Below, piece after piece: positions 8,007 through 17,201 of a stretch of 64,000 nucleotides of DNA. The DNA is taken from assembly GCF_020042285.1 (NCBI RefSeq), contig NZ_CP083388.1, forward strand, positions 3,250,001 through 3,314,000, written 5' to 3'. Each line of letters opens with the position of its first letter. Within the stretch, counting starts at the first letter, position 1. The DNA is from Ferruginibacter albus (GTDB taxonomy: Bacteria; Bacteroidota; Bacteroidia; Chitinophagales; Chitinophagaceae). The position numbers were made by a program, and so were the translations under genes. A model generated the notes under the pieces. That model ran no database searches. It worked only from the letters and a program-made list of their open reading frames with translations, and was not told the origin of the DNA.

Positions 8007-11000
8007 TTATTTATTGGAATCTTTTATAACCCTGCTGATGATCCGTTCATTATTTAGAAGCAGCTCTACAAAATAAACGCCTTTCGATAACCCATTTAAA
8101 GAGATGGTTTGTGTAACGGCTGATGTTTGCTTAACAAAAGAAAAGCTTTTCAACGGTTGCATGGCTGCATTGTAGATCGTTACAGCAGCAGTTCCTGTAG
8201 CGTCGCTATTATAATCCAATGTAAGACTGGTTGAAAACGGATTTGGATATACATTCAAGGTTGCCTGGTTGTCTGCCAGTATCGCCGGCCTTGCCGTAAC
8301 GGTTGATTCAATTTTAATATCCACTACACTTATATACCCGAATATACTTCCTGATTTTGCACGGATATCAAAAGTTACCTGCTTTAAACCTGTGAATGTA
8401 AAGACAGCTGCTTTGTTATAGTTATTGTTTACAGCGCCGTCATATTCTGTCCAGGTAGTTTGATCAGTACGTTTAATTTGTATAACCCTGTTTGTTGCAT
8501 CACTTTTTGTTCCCCAGAATTTTATAGTATATGTTTTGGTACTATCTAATCCTGTAAACTGCCATTGCCCGTTGGTAGCACTTGGATCTGCAAAAGCATA
8601 ATCTGCCGTTGCTGAAACCGGGTAATCATTAACGGTAATGCCGGTAGTAATATTATTTAATCCATTGGCAGAAGTATTAAATGTACCATCGATCCTGTGT
8701 ACTACTACAAGATTTAAAGTAGTAGATGTATTCGTAGTGGTCTTCGCATTTTGAACACGTGTTCCTTCCCGTGCATCCGTCATATTGTTCCAATAGTTTC
8801 CATTTGCATCCGGAGAGCTGGTAAGGTTGGTAGAACCCACATCTATTAAAACCCGTTGAGAAGATACCGTTACTGCTGCATTCACGATCACATTCATAGT
8901 GTCTTTTGCTGTAGCATTGGAATTGTCTGTAACCGTTAATTCAAATTGATAAGTACCTTGAACAAGTCCTGTCACAGTTGTTTGTGCAGCAGTAGTATCT
9001 GTTATTGTAAAAGTGGTTGGCCCGCTAATTTTTTTCCAACGATACTTACTTATACTTCCATCAGAATCTGTCCCAATGCCTTTCAATGTTATACTGTTTA
9101 CGGGTAATTGAATCGTAGTATCATTACCGGCCTTTGCTATGGGTGGCGTATTCGTTGCCGCAGTTACAATGGCATTCATCGTATCTTTTGCTGTAGCATT
9201 GGAATTGTCTGTTACGGTTAATTCAAATTGATATGTGCCTTGAACAAGCCCTGTTACAGTAGTTTGTGCTGCAGTAGTGTCCGTTATTGTAAAAGTGGTT
9301 GGTCCGCTGATTTTTTTCCAACGATACTTACTTATACTTCCATCAGAATCTGTCCCACTGCCTTTTAACGTTATGCTGTTTGCGGGTAATTGAATGGTAG
9401 TGTCATTACCGGCCTTTGCTATAGGTGGTGTATTCGTTGCTGCATTTACAATTGCATTCATCGTATCTTTTGCTGTAGCATTGGAATTGTCTGTTAAGGT
9501 TAATTCAAATTGATACGTGCCTTGAACAAGCCCTGTTACAGTAGTTTGTGCTGCAGTAGTGTCCGTTATTGTAAAAGTGGTTGGTCCGCTGATCTTCTTC
9601 CAACGGTATTTGCTGATCGTTCCATCTGCATCTGTACCGCTGCCTTTTAATGTTATACTGTTTGCTGGCAATTGAATCGTAGTGTCATTTCCGGCCTTTG
9701 CTATAGGTGTCGTATTCGTTGCCGCAGTTACAATGGCACTCATCGTATCTTTTGCTGTAGCATTGGAGTTATCTGTTACTGTTAGTTCAAATTGATAGGT
9801 GCCTTGAACCAAATTAGTTACAGTGGTTTGCGCTGCTGTAGTATCTGTTATTGTAAAAGTGGTTGGCCCGCTGATCTTTTTCCAACGATACTTACTTATA
9901 CTTCCATCAGAATCTGTTCCGCTACCTTTTAACGTTATGCTGTTTGCGGGTAATTGAATGGTAGTGTCATTGCCGGCTTTTGCTATAGGTGGGATATTCG
10001 TTGCTGCATTTACAATTGCATTCATCGTATCTTTTGCTGTAGCATTGGAGTTATCTGTCACTGTTAGTTCAAATTGATAGGTGCCCTGAACCAAATTAGT
10101 TACTGTTGTTTGTGCTGCAGTAGTGTCCGTTATTGTAAAAGTGGTTGGTCCGCTTATCTTTTTCCAGCGGTATTTACTGATGCTTCCATCACTGTCAAAA
10201 GATCCATTTCCTTTTAATGTTATGCTACTTGCCGGCAGTTGAATCGTTGTATCATTTCCAGCCTTTGCAACAGGCGGAACATTTGGTGGCATTGTACCTG
10301 CAGATGTTATGTTGATATCTACCAAGCTTATATATCCAAACTGGCTTCCCGACTTTACTCGTATATCAAAAGTTACCTGCTTTAAACCTGTGAATGTAAA
10401 AACCGCCGCACGATTATAATCCGAATTGGTTGCAGCATCATACTCCGTCCAGGTAGTTTGATCTGTACGTTTAATTTGTATCACACGATTGGTTGCATCA
10501 CTTTTTGTTCCCCAGAATTTTATAGCATATGTTTTAGTGCTATCTAATCCTGTGAACTGCCATTGTCCGTTAGTAGCACTGGGATCTGCAAAAGCATAAT
10601 CGATCGTAGCAGATGCAGGATAGTCATTAACCGTAATGCCGGTAGAAACATTATTTAATCCATTAGCGCCGGTATTAAAGGTGCCGTCTATCCTATTAAT
10701 AACAATTAAGTTTAGAGAAGTAGCATCGTTCTTTGTCGATATCGCATTTTGAATACGGGTGCCGGCACGGCCATCCGTCATATTATTCCAATAATTTCCA
10801 TTTGCATCAGGTGAGCCGGTGAGATTTGAAGATCCTACATCTATTAATACACGTTGTACTGTAGCTGCAGCACTTACAGTAACAGTTATAGTATCTTTTG
10901 CAACAGCATTTGAATTGTCCGTTACTGTTAACTCAAATTGATAAGCACCCTGGACAAGATTTGTTACAGCTGTTTGAGCTGCAGTTGTATCTGCAATAGT

Positions 11001-13232
11001 AAAAGTGGTCGGCCCGCCGATCTTCTTCCAACGATACTTAGTGATCGTTCCATCTGTGTCGTAAGAAGCGTTTCCTTTAAGCGTTATTGAAGTTGCAGGC
11101 AACGTAATAACCGTATCATTTCCTGCTTTAGCAACCGGTGCAATGCCTGCAGGTCCACCGGCCCGGTTACACAAAGAATCTAATATTTTTTCTGCTACCA
11201 CTCTTGTGAAGAAAATATAATGGCCGGCATTATTCACATGAATGTCATCATAATCATAAGCTGGCACTATCTTACCGTTCGTGTCTGCTACGGTTGTCCA
11301 AAAATCAATCGACTTAACACCAAATCGACTTAATGTCCAATCTCGTTGTGCTTTTAAAGAATCACGCTGTGCATCGCTGATATCATTTCTTGGTTGCGAT
11401 GTAGTTACCCAAACCAGCACATTTTTAGCGCCGGCTAATGCAATAGCACGTTCATAATTTGCTTTTTGTTCCGATAACCAATATCCATTTGCCACATCGT
11501 TCGTTGGCAAATTAATGATGATGGCATCAGGATTATATTTTAATGCTGCAGTGATGTTGCGGGCCGTATCAGGTGCAGGACGATTAGCCGGCGGCGTAAG
11601 ACCTGTAGGGCATAATACCTGGTATGTGGTATAACCGCCTAACGCCAGGTTGATCACCTGGCTTTGTGAATTCTTATTTTTTACATATGCTGTGTAGCGA
11701 TTCACATAGGAGCTATCGATCGGTGTAGCTCCATTTCCGTAAGAAGTGGAAGAACCCAACACGACTATTGTAAATGGTCGATTACAATTGATGACATCCG
11801 TATCTGTAAGTTGATTGGGGTTGCTTTTTTCTGTTATCTGAACAGTATCTTTTTTTACAGCATTTTGATTATCCGTTACCGTTAACTGAAAAAGATAAGT
11901 ACCCAATTGTAAATTATTAATGGTAGGATTAACCAGTGTCGTGTCGCTTATTGTTACCGAAGGACCGGATATTTTTTGCCAGCGATACGATTCGATATCA
12001 CCATCACTATCTAAAGAAGCTTTCCCGTTTAACACACCCGAGTTAGCAGGCTGGTATATAGTGGTATCATTTCCTGCATTCGCCACCGGTAATACATTCG
12101 CAGCGGGATTTGTTACGGTAATTTTTACCGTATCCGCAGCAGTATTGCCTTGATTATCCGTTACTGTTAGTTTGAATTGGTACACGCCCGCAACCAGGTT
12201 GGTGGCCGTTGCAGTAGCGGCAGTACTATTTGCCAAAGTAAATGAAACCGGCCCGCTTACTTTTTGCCATGCATAAGAAGCGATCGTTCCATCAGCATCT
12301 GATGAAGCTGTACCATTTAGTGTTGCTTGTTTTACCGGGAATGTTATAGCCTGATCTGTACCTGCATTCGCAACCGGAGGGATTCCGGCAGCTTGTTGCC
12401 GATATTGATAGAACCATTGGTATATGGACATAGATGTACCGGACAATTTGAACAAAGAAGGATTATAAATATAGTTCTGTGTTGTATCAACATGCCCACA
12501 TAAAGAAGTGCTTGGTACACAGGAAACAGTGATCTTAGCAGGGATAGCCGGGTTATAAGAATTAAACTTATTTACATAAGTGGTTCCGCAATCAGTTGGA
12601 AGTGCTGTTTGATCGTTTGAATTATGAAGATCCCATAATGCCACGCCGGCATTGGCGGCATTGGACATGGTGTTCATATCCGGCGTTGGATAACAAAATT
12701 GCTCCAACGGTAATGCAGCTGCAATTTTTTTTGCATTGGCAGCGCTGCTCATTAAGTATTGCCATGTAGCACGCCCACCATAACTAAAGCCTGTTATATA
12801 TACTTTGCCTGGATCTATACGATAAGTGGAAGTTTGCTTCAATATATAATCAATAACAAGCCCCGCATCCGAAGCCGGGTATTGATTAATAAACATCGGG
12901 CAAATGATAATGTAAGAAAAAGTATCTGTGCCGGATATAAAACTAGAAGGCATTTTGCCTGCATTGATCACCAATGGAATGCCGGCCGCTTTTAATTTTT
13001 CCAAATTATTACCGTTAGTATTTCCCAATTGGCTACCACCATGAAAATAGAATATGACCGGGTATTTTTTGTTTGCATTTTGTGGCAGTTGATACCCCGC
13101 AGGCAAATACTCGTAATAACCAACAATGTTGGACCCTATAGATGAATTATACTTTGGAGTAAATGTTTGTGCGTTACAAACATTCATAAGTACTCCTATT
13201 AAAATAAGAACAGAGAGGCAATTTTTTTTCAT
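8007..13232 (-). CDS. Giant T9SS-secreted esterase/SGNH hydrolase with PKD repeats
   Basis: The start is at MKKNCLSVLILIG (13232), which gives a signal peptide ending near CNAQ. The protein is about 1741 residues. Residues 20-285 are an alpha/beta-hydrolase with GFSYGG (Ser150), Asp207 and His247, like feruloyl-esterase/PHB-depolymerase-type enzymes. Two PKD-like domains follow, then an SGNH/GDSL domain (VVLGSSTSYG, INLPTNDVANG, DDIHVNNAGH). After that come one PKD domain, a beta-rich module of about 180 residues starting RVLIDVGSSNL, five near-identical 94-residue PKD repeats and a second copy of the module. It ends in a T9SS type A sorting domain (LNVYPNPFS...KGVYFVELLLNNERI). It is probably a cell-surface or released polysaccharide esterase; the substrate is unknown. 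A promoter lies at 13348-13378. Confidence 0.9.
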   Translation of the reverse strand: MKKNCLSVLILIGVLMNVCNAQTFTPKYNSSIGSNIVGYYEYLPAGYQLPQNANKKYPVIFYFHGGSQLGNTNGNNLEKLKAAGIPLVINAGKMPSSFISGTDTFSYIIICPMFINQYPASDAGLVIDYILKQTSTYRIDPGKVYITGFSYGGRATWQYLMSSAANAKKIAAALPLEQFCYPTPDMNTMSNAANAGVALWDLHNSNDQTALPTDCGTTYVNKFNSYNPAIPAKITVSCVPSTSLCGHVDTTQNYIYNPSLFKLSGTSMSIYQWFYQYRQQAAGIPPVANAGTDQAITFPVKQATLNGTASSDADGTIASYAWQKVSGPVSFTLANSTAATATATNLVAGVYQFKLTVTDNQGNTAADTVKITVTNPAANVLPVANAGNDTTIYQPANSGVLNGKASLDSDGDIESYRWQKISGPSVTISDTTLVNPTINNLQLGTYLFQLTVTDNQNAVKKDTVQITEKSNPNQLTDTDVINCNRPFTIVVLGSSTSYGNGATPIDSSYVNRYTAYVKNKNSQSQVINLALGGYTTYQVLCPTGLTPPANRPAPDTARNITAALKYNPDAIIINLPTNDVANGYWLSEQKANYERAIALAGAKNVLVWVTTSQPRNDISDAQRDSLKAQRDWTLSRFGVKSIDFWTTVADTNGKIVPAYDYDDIHVNNAGHYIFFTRVVAEKILDSLCNRAGGPAGIAPVAKAGNDTVITLPATSITLKGNASYDTDGTITKYRWKKIGGPTTFTIADTTAAQTAVTNLVQGAYQFELTVTDNSNAVAKDTITVTVSAAATVQRVLIDVGSSNLTGSPDANGNYWNNMTDGRAGTRIQNAISTKNDATSLNLIVINRIDGTFNTGANGLNNVSTGITVNDYPASATIDYAFADPSATNGQWQFTGLDSTKTYAIKFWGTKSDATNRVIQIKRTDQTTWTEYDAATNSDYNRAAVFTFTGLKQVTFDIRVKSGSQFGYISLVDINITSAGTMPPNVPPVAKAGNDTTIQLPASSITLKGNGSFDSDGSISKYRWKKISGPTTFTITDTTAAQTTVTNLVQGTYQFELTVTDNSNATAKDTMNAIVNAATNIPPIAKAGNDTTIQLPANSITLKGSGTDSDGSISKYRWKKISGPTTFTITDTTAAQTTVTNLVQGTYQFELTVTDNSNATAKDTMSAIVTAATNTTPIAKAGNDTTIQLPANSITLKGSGTDADGTISKYRWKKISGPTTFTITDTTAAQTTVTGLVQGTYQFELTLTDNSNATAKDTMNAIVNAATNTPPIAKAGNDTTIQLPANSITLKGSGTDSDGSISKYRWKKISGPTTFTITDTTAAQTTVTGLVQGTYQFELTVTDNSNATAKDTMNAIVTAATNTPPIAKAGNDTTIQLPVNSITLKGIGTDSDGSISKYRWKKISGPTTFTITDTTAAQTTVTGLVQGTYQFELTVTDNSNATAKDTMNVIVNAAVTVSSQRVLIDVGSTNLTSSPDANGNYWNNMTDAREGTRVQNAKTTTNTSTTLNLVVVHRIDGTFNTSANGLNNITTGITVNDYPVSATADYAFADPSATNGQWQFTGLDSTKTYTIKFWGTKSDATNRVIQIKRTDQTTWTEYDGAVNNNYNKAAVFTFTGLKQVTFDIRAKSGSIFGYISVVDIKIESTVTARPAILADNQATLNVYPNPFSTSLTLDYNSDATGTAAVTIYNAAMQPLKSFSFVKQTSAVTQTISLNGLSKGVYFVELLLNNERIISRVIKDSNK
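8873..10282 (-). repeat. Five tandem 282-bp PKD-encoding repeats
   Basis: Five consecutive copies of a 282-bp unit (94 codons) lie inside the giant secreted protein. They are recognisable by the recurring block GGCCTTTGCTAT at 282-bp spacing (for example 9129 and 9411). Copies differ by few bases, indicating recent duplication or gene conversion. Each encodes one PKD-like domain beginning PIAKAGNDTTIQLP. Confidence 0.9.
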
Positions 13233-13347
13233 CAGCCAATAATTGTTTAATACATTGATTAAAGCATGGCGCAATAATTCATTTGGATTTCCAGGTATCG
13301 GATAGCCACATTTACTTGTGGAGAGAGGGGGTAAATTGAGTTGTCGG

Positions 13348-13378
13348 CAAAGATAACTTTTATTTTTTATAAAGTCAA
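13348..13378 (-). promoter_or_regulatory. Promoter of the giant esterase gene
   Basis: On the minus strand TATCTTTG (13348-13355) matches the Bacteroidota -7 box TAnnTTTG exactly. TTG lies 20 bases upstream (13376-13378) as the -33 element. The predicted 5' leader is about 110 bases. Confidence 0.6.
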
Positions 13379-13414
13379 TCGATAAAACGGTCTAACATAT
13401 TGATAACACGGAGC

Positions 13415-14602
13415 CTATCCTTTAAAGGAATTCAGCACATCAATCATGTTTTTACAGACCTTTCTTATTTCATCAGCAGTAATAATTAGCGGGGGAACAA
13501 TTCTCAGGCAATTGGATGCAAACAAGAACCAATCCGTAAAAACTCCGTTTTCAATCAGCTTATCAATTACCTGCTTGTTAAATTCATAATTTTCAAATTC
13601 TATAGCGATCATTAAGCCGCAGCCGCGAATGGCTTTTATTGCAGGATGATTGAGCGAGCTGATAAATAATTGTTCTTTTTCTTTTACCTGCTCTATCAAT
13701 TTTTCTTCCAGCAAAACATTGAAAGCCGCTAATCCGGCAGCACAACAAACCGGGTGACCGCCAAATGTATTGATATGCCCTAACACAGGGTTATCACTCA
13801 ATGCATCCATTATTTTTTTATCGGCTACAAAAGCCCCCAAAGGCATTCCGCCTCCCAATGCTTTGCCTAATAATAAAATATCAGGCACAATATCAAATTG
13901 TTCAAATGCCCATAAAGAACCATTACGACCAAAGCCGCACTGTATTTCATCCAGCACCAATAATGTTCCTGTTTGGGTACAGCGTTTACGCAATGCCGTT
14001 ATCCATTCCTTTTGCGGAACAACTACGCCGGCTTCAGCCTGTATGGTTTCTGCAATTACGCAGGCTGTTTGTTCGGTTATTTTTTCCAGATCCTCAAATG
14101 AATTATAAGTAAGCTGAAGAATACCCGGCAATAAAGGACGAAACGCATTACGCCAATATTCATCGCCCATTATGCTTAATGCGCCTTGCGTACTGCCGTG
14201 ATAGGATCTTTTAAAAGAGACGATCTCTGTTCTGCCGGCGTAACGTTTTGCCAGCTTCATGGCACCTTCTGTTGCTTCTGCACCGGAAGCTGTATAAAAA
14301 ACAGCATTTAATGTTTCAGGCAGGTGTTCGGTTAGTGCTTTTGCATAAAGCACTTGCGGACTTTCTATCAATTCGCCGTACACCATTATGTGCATGTATT
14401 CATCCAGCTGCTTTTTTATGGCTTCAATTACTTTTGGGTGGCGATGCCCGACATTGCAAACGCTGATGCCGGCTATCAGGTCAATGTATTCTTTTCCTTT
14501 AGCATCGTACAGCTTAGTGCCTTCGGCTTTTACAATTTCCAATGCTAAAGGAGCGGTAGATGTTTGTCCTACGTGATTTAAAAATAACTGGCGAAGATTC
14601 AT
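13415..14602 (-). CDS. Class III PLP-dependent aminotransferase (acetylornithine/ornithine type)
   Basis: The ATG at 14602 (MNLRQLFLNHVGQTS) is preferred over an upstream TTG, giving 395 residues, the usual length for the family. Fold type I class III features are present: IDLIAGISVCNVGHRHPKV near the N terminus, the PLP phosphate-binding TASGAEATEGAMKLA, the DEIQCGFGRNG block with the conserved Asp, and LLLGKALGGGMPLGAF with the Schiff-base lysine. Such enzymes transfer an amino group from acetylornithine, ornithine, 4-aminobutyrate or similar omega-amines to 2-oxoglutarate. The exact substrate cannot be fixed from sequence, and no arginine-synthesis neighbours are present. It is a stand-alone gene. 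Confidence 0.85.
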   Translation of the reverse strand: MNLRQLFLNHVGQTSTAPLALEIVKAEGTKLYDAKGKEYIDLIAGISVCNVGHRHPKVIEAIKKQLDEYMHIMVYGELIESPQVLYAKALTEHLPETLNAVFYTASGAEATEGAMKLAKRYAGRTEIVSFKRSYHGSTQGALSIMGDEYWRNAFRPLLPGILQLTYNSFEDLEKITEQTACVIAETIQAEAGVVVPQKEWITALRKRCTQTGTLLVLDEIQCGFGRNGSLWAFEQFDIVPDILLLGKALGGGMPLGAFVADKKIMDALSDNPVLGHINTFGGHPVCCAAGLAAFNVLLEEKLIEQVKEKEQLFISSLNHPAIKAIRGCGLMIAIEFENYEFNKQVIDKLIENGVFTDWFLFASNCLRIVPPLIITADEIRKVCKNMIDVLNSFKG

Positions 14603-14720
14603 ACTGCACAAATGTCGTAAACTTTGTGAATGTTATGGCAGAACTTGGCTACATGTATTGTTAGCAGCCGATCTAATTGAAATAAAAATTGTATAAATTG
14701 GTTACTAAATTAGTGGGCGT

Positions 14721-15827
14721 ATGATTATTTTGAATACCAGCATAAAAGGTTGGCTATACTTGGTGGTATGTTGTATGCTGGCATCCTGCTGGTATTATCC
14801 AAAAGCTAAAGTCGAAAAAGATAAATTTCCTCAAATACCCAATTTTCCGCTATTTGAAGATGGGAAATTAAAAGCACAAAAAGTTTTTAGTGTCTACCCT
14901 GCTAAAGAAACAGAAGTTTGCTATTTGAACAGAAACGATACGCTGTTCCTGGTTATAATTACATCCAACTTCAGTAAAGATTCTTATTATCTCACGTATC
15001 ATATAGCGGCGCTGCACTCGGGCAAGCTTTTTTTTACGGATTCATGCCTGCCAGGTGTTAGTCGCTTTTTTACAGATGTAAAAGGAAATGTGTTTTTTCA
15101 ACAATGGAAGTATTATGCACCGTCTTACCAGCGCAAAGACTCTTTGGCGTATTATGATATTAATAGTATAAGAAATAAATTTCAGTCAGCGCAGTATGAA
15201 GGAGATACTGCTGTGTCCAAAAACGATTCGCTTTTACATGCAGCTACTATAAAAGAAGAAAGCAAATTTCGACAGCAGGTTTTTAACCAAATAAAAGAAA
15301 TAGTACAGGTTACTCCCGACAATATTCAAACTAAAAAGTTTGGTGCTGTGGAAAATGGGCAAACATTTTTTTTATGCAACGCCAATTCCACTACTCCCTT
15401 TTATATTGATGCCAATATGTTTAATACGGCTCACCCTGAGTGGGGTAAAAATTTTGAAGCTATTGATTCCGGATATTATTATAAGATGAAGGACAAAGTG
15501 AATTTTTTACCGGCACGGCAATACTTTACAGATGACATGTATGATACCACTAAGCGGAATATTGTTACTCACCGTATCCTGCACGAGTTTGACAAAATAG
15601 TAGTAGAAAACAAATGGCTTAAGGGTGGTAGCCGTATAATTATAGAATTTGGATACAAGCAGGTTTACCTTTACTATTATGATGTTACTGTGAATACGAT
15701 AAAAACAAGAACCAAGATAAATCATCAACAGCACGACAAAGTAGAAGTATACCGTGCTGCTAAAGACTTTTATATTGCAGACTGGAATATTGCCGATAAC
15801 AAGCTGGATATATATTACCTGCAATAA
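14721..15827 (+). CDS. Putative lipoprotein of unknown function
   Basis: This 368-residue protein has an N-terminal hydrophobic stretch ending in a lipobox (MLASC, Cys around residue 23), so it is probably a lipoprotein of the cell envelope. The remainder is soluble, rich in aromatic residues and beta strands (LFFTDSCLPGVSRFFTDVKGNVFFQQWKYY). No family was recognised. The gene is followed directly by a 42-bp tandem repeat (15838-16035), which is open in the +1 frame relative to this gene. Confidence 0.75.
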   Translation: MIILNTSIKGWLYLVVCCMLASCWYYPKAKVEKDKFPQIPNFPLFEDGKLKAQKVFSVYPAKETEVCYLNRNDTLFLVIITSNFSKDSYYLTYHIAALHSGKLFFTDSCLPGVSRFFTDVKGNVFFQQWKYYAPSYQRKDSLAYYDINSIRNKFQSAQYEGDTAVSKNDSLLHAATIKEESKFRQQVFNQIKEIVQVTPDNIQTKKFGAVENGQTFFLCNANSTTPFYIDANMFNTAHPEWGKNFEAIDSGYYYKMKDKVNFLPARQYFTDDMYDTTKRNIVTHRILHEFDKIVVENKWLKGGSRIIIEFGYKQVYLYYYDVTVNTIKTRTKINHQQHDKVEVYRAAKDFYIADWNIADNKLDIYYLQ

Positions 15828-15837
15828 AGCTTATGTA

Positions 15838-16035
15838 AGCGGCGGGTTACCGGAAGGCATGTTTGTTGGAAACATAGGCACTGGAGAAGTCCCGGAACGC
15901 ATGTTTACAAGAAACATTGGCACTGGAGAAGCCCCTGAAGGCAGGCTTACCGGAAACAGGGGCAGTGGGGCAGTCCCGGAGAACAGGTTTATCGGAAATA
16001 TGGGCACCGGAACTACTCCACAGCATATATTTTAA
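15838..16035 (+). repeat. 42-bp tandem repeat with an open 14-codon reading
   Basis: Four units begin at 15868, 15910, 15952 and 15994, with a partial unit to the left. In one frame every unit is open and reads G-N-x-G-T/S-G-x-x-P-E-x-x-F/L-x, ending with TAA at 16033. Several differences between units are at third codon positions (ATA/ATT, CCG/CCT/CCA, GAA/GAG), which hints at past or present coding. No convincing start codon or ribosome-binding site precedes it: the first in-frame ATG (15754) lies inside the previous gene. Units 1 and 2 can also form a short ATGTTT/AAACAT hairpin. Confidence 0.85.
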
Positions 16036-16111
16036 CTATAAGTGGGAATTTGAGTTGAAACCGCTTCCCTGTAAAGCATGAGTAAAGTTAAAAGCTGATA
16101 TTTACTATTAA

Positions 16112-16585
16112 ATGAAATACATTTTAATCATATTTCTTTTCCCTTTTTTATTGTTTAGTTGTAAAAAGAATTACCCATTGTATATTATTTCGGATAGAGT
16201 AGATGGAGTAACAGAAGATACCAAGGTATTCATGAACGGCATTGCCGTTGGACACGTGGATAATACTGAATTATACAAAACCAAAGTATTAACTAAGCTC
16301 ATTTTGAACGAAAAAGTAAATATTCCTATGGGTTCATTGATTACGATAGAATTCGATCCTTTATTTAACAGCACTATCAATATTCAATCCTCGTTAAGTA
16401 ATACGTTTTTAAAAGCTAACGATACTGTGTATGCCGCCTTTAAACAAAAAGGCATCTTAGATAATTTTATTACCGATTCTGTTAACCGTGAAAAAGTAAA
16501 ACAAACATTGGAAACAATTAACGATAGCCTGAAAGCATTGCTAAAAACGTCTCAATGTAAGGATTCGGCAGCAAAACGTAATTAA
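16112..16585 (+). CDS. MlaD/MCE-domain lipoprotein
   Basis: This 157-residue protein has a signal peptide and lipobox (LLFSCKK). Residues about 22-100 match the MCE/MlaD core fold: YIISDRVDGVTEDTKVFMNGIAVGHVDNTEL, then a beta-rich segment ending with GSLITIEFDPLF. A short helical tail follows. MlaD-family proteins carry lipids between membranes, usually with an MlaE/MlaF ABC transporter. No such partner is adjacent, so this is a solitary and unusually short member. The lipid-transport role is therefore inference from the fold. Confidence 0.65.
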   Translation: MKYILIIFLFPFLLFSCKKNYPLYIISDRVDGVTEDTKVFMNGIAVGHVDNTELYKTKVLTKLILNEKVNIPMGSLITIEFDPLFNSTINIQSSLSNTFLKANDTVYAAFKQKGILDNFITDSVNREKVKQTLETINDSLKALLKTSQCKDSAAKRN

Positions 16586-16633
16586 AGCTTATAATATCAA
16601 CAGTAAACATTCAATCTAAAATAATAAATACTT

Positions 16634-17149
16634 ATGTCAGCAGTAATTCTTCCGGTGAATGGTGTTTCACCTACGTTTGGAAATAATTGTTTTATTGCAC
16701 CCAACGCTACTATTGTAGGCGATGTGGTGTGCGGCGATGATTGCAGCTTTTGGTTCAATGCTGTAGTACGCGGCGATGTAAACAGCATACGCCTGGGAAA
16801 CAAGGTAAATGTGCAGGATGGCGCTGTTATTCATTGCACATTTGAAAAAACCAAGGCAATTGTAGGAAATAATGTTAGCATTGGACACAATGCAATTGTA
16901 CATGGCTGCGTTATAGAAGATAATGTGCTTATTGGCATGGGGGCTATTGTAATGGACAACGTGAAAGTGGGCAGCAACAGCATTATTGCGGCAGGTGCCG
17001 TAGTTCTTGAAAATACCATTGTAGAAGCGGGAAGTATTTATGCCGGCGTTCCGGCTAAAAAGGTGAAAGCCATTTCGCAGGAATTGATCAGCGGCGAGAT
17101 AAATCGCATTGCGGATAATTACCTTAAATACAGCGGATGGTTTAAGTAA
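16634..17149 (+). CDS. Gamma-carbonic-anhydrase-like hexapeptide-repeat protein (YrdA/PaaY family)
   Basis: This 171-residue protein consists of left-handed beta-helix hexapeptide repeats (NATIVGDVVCGDDCSFWFNAVVRGD..., NVSIGHNAIVHGCVIEDNVLIGMGAIVMDNVKVGSNSII). It ends with GSIYAGVPAKKVK, as usual for the family. Candidate zinc-binding histidines lie in AVIHC, SIGHN and IVHGC. Relatives are trimeric cytoplasmic proteins; some have carbonic anhydrase activity and others hydrolyse thioesters. The activity here is uncertain. It starts 48 bases after the MlaD-like gene, with which it may be co-transcribed. Confidence 0.85.
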   Translation: MSAVILPVNGVSPTFGNNCFIAPNATIVGDVVCGDDCSFWFNAVVRGDVNSIRLGNKVNVQDGAVIHCTFEKTKAIVGNNVSIGHNAIVHGCVIEDNVLIGMGAIVMDNVKVGSNSIIAAGAVVLENTIVEAGSIYAGVPAKKVKAISQELISGEINRIADNYLKYSGWFK

Positions 17150-17165
17150 ATTTTAAGATTGCTTA

Positions 17166-17197
17166 ATTGTAATAACATTTTTAAAAGAGTATTTTTG
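17166..17197 (+). promoter_or_regulatory. Promoter ending four bases before the ATG of the small lipoprotein
   Basis: ATTG (17166-17169), 20 bases, then TATTTTTG (17190-17197) fit the Bacteroidota consensus. The box ends four bases before the ATG at 17202, so transcription probably starts at or next to the start codon. Confidence 0.5.
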
Positions 17198-17201
17198 AGA
17201 T

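Noticed and set aside
11920-12995. Plus-strand ORFs inside the giant secreted protein
   Set aside because: They are reading-frame shadows of the repeat-rich minus-strand gene, with no domains or ribosome-binding sites.
15754-16035. Separate 93-aa gene
   Set aside because: Its ATG lies inside the preceding lipoprotein gene and the N-terminal third is only that gene read in another frame. Only the repeat part is notable, so it is listed as a repeat.
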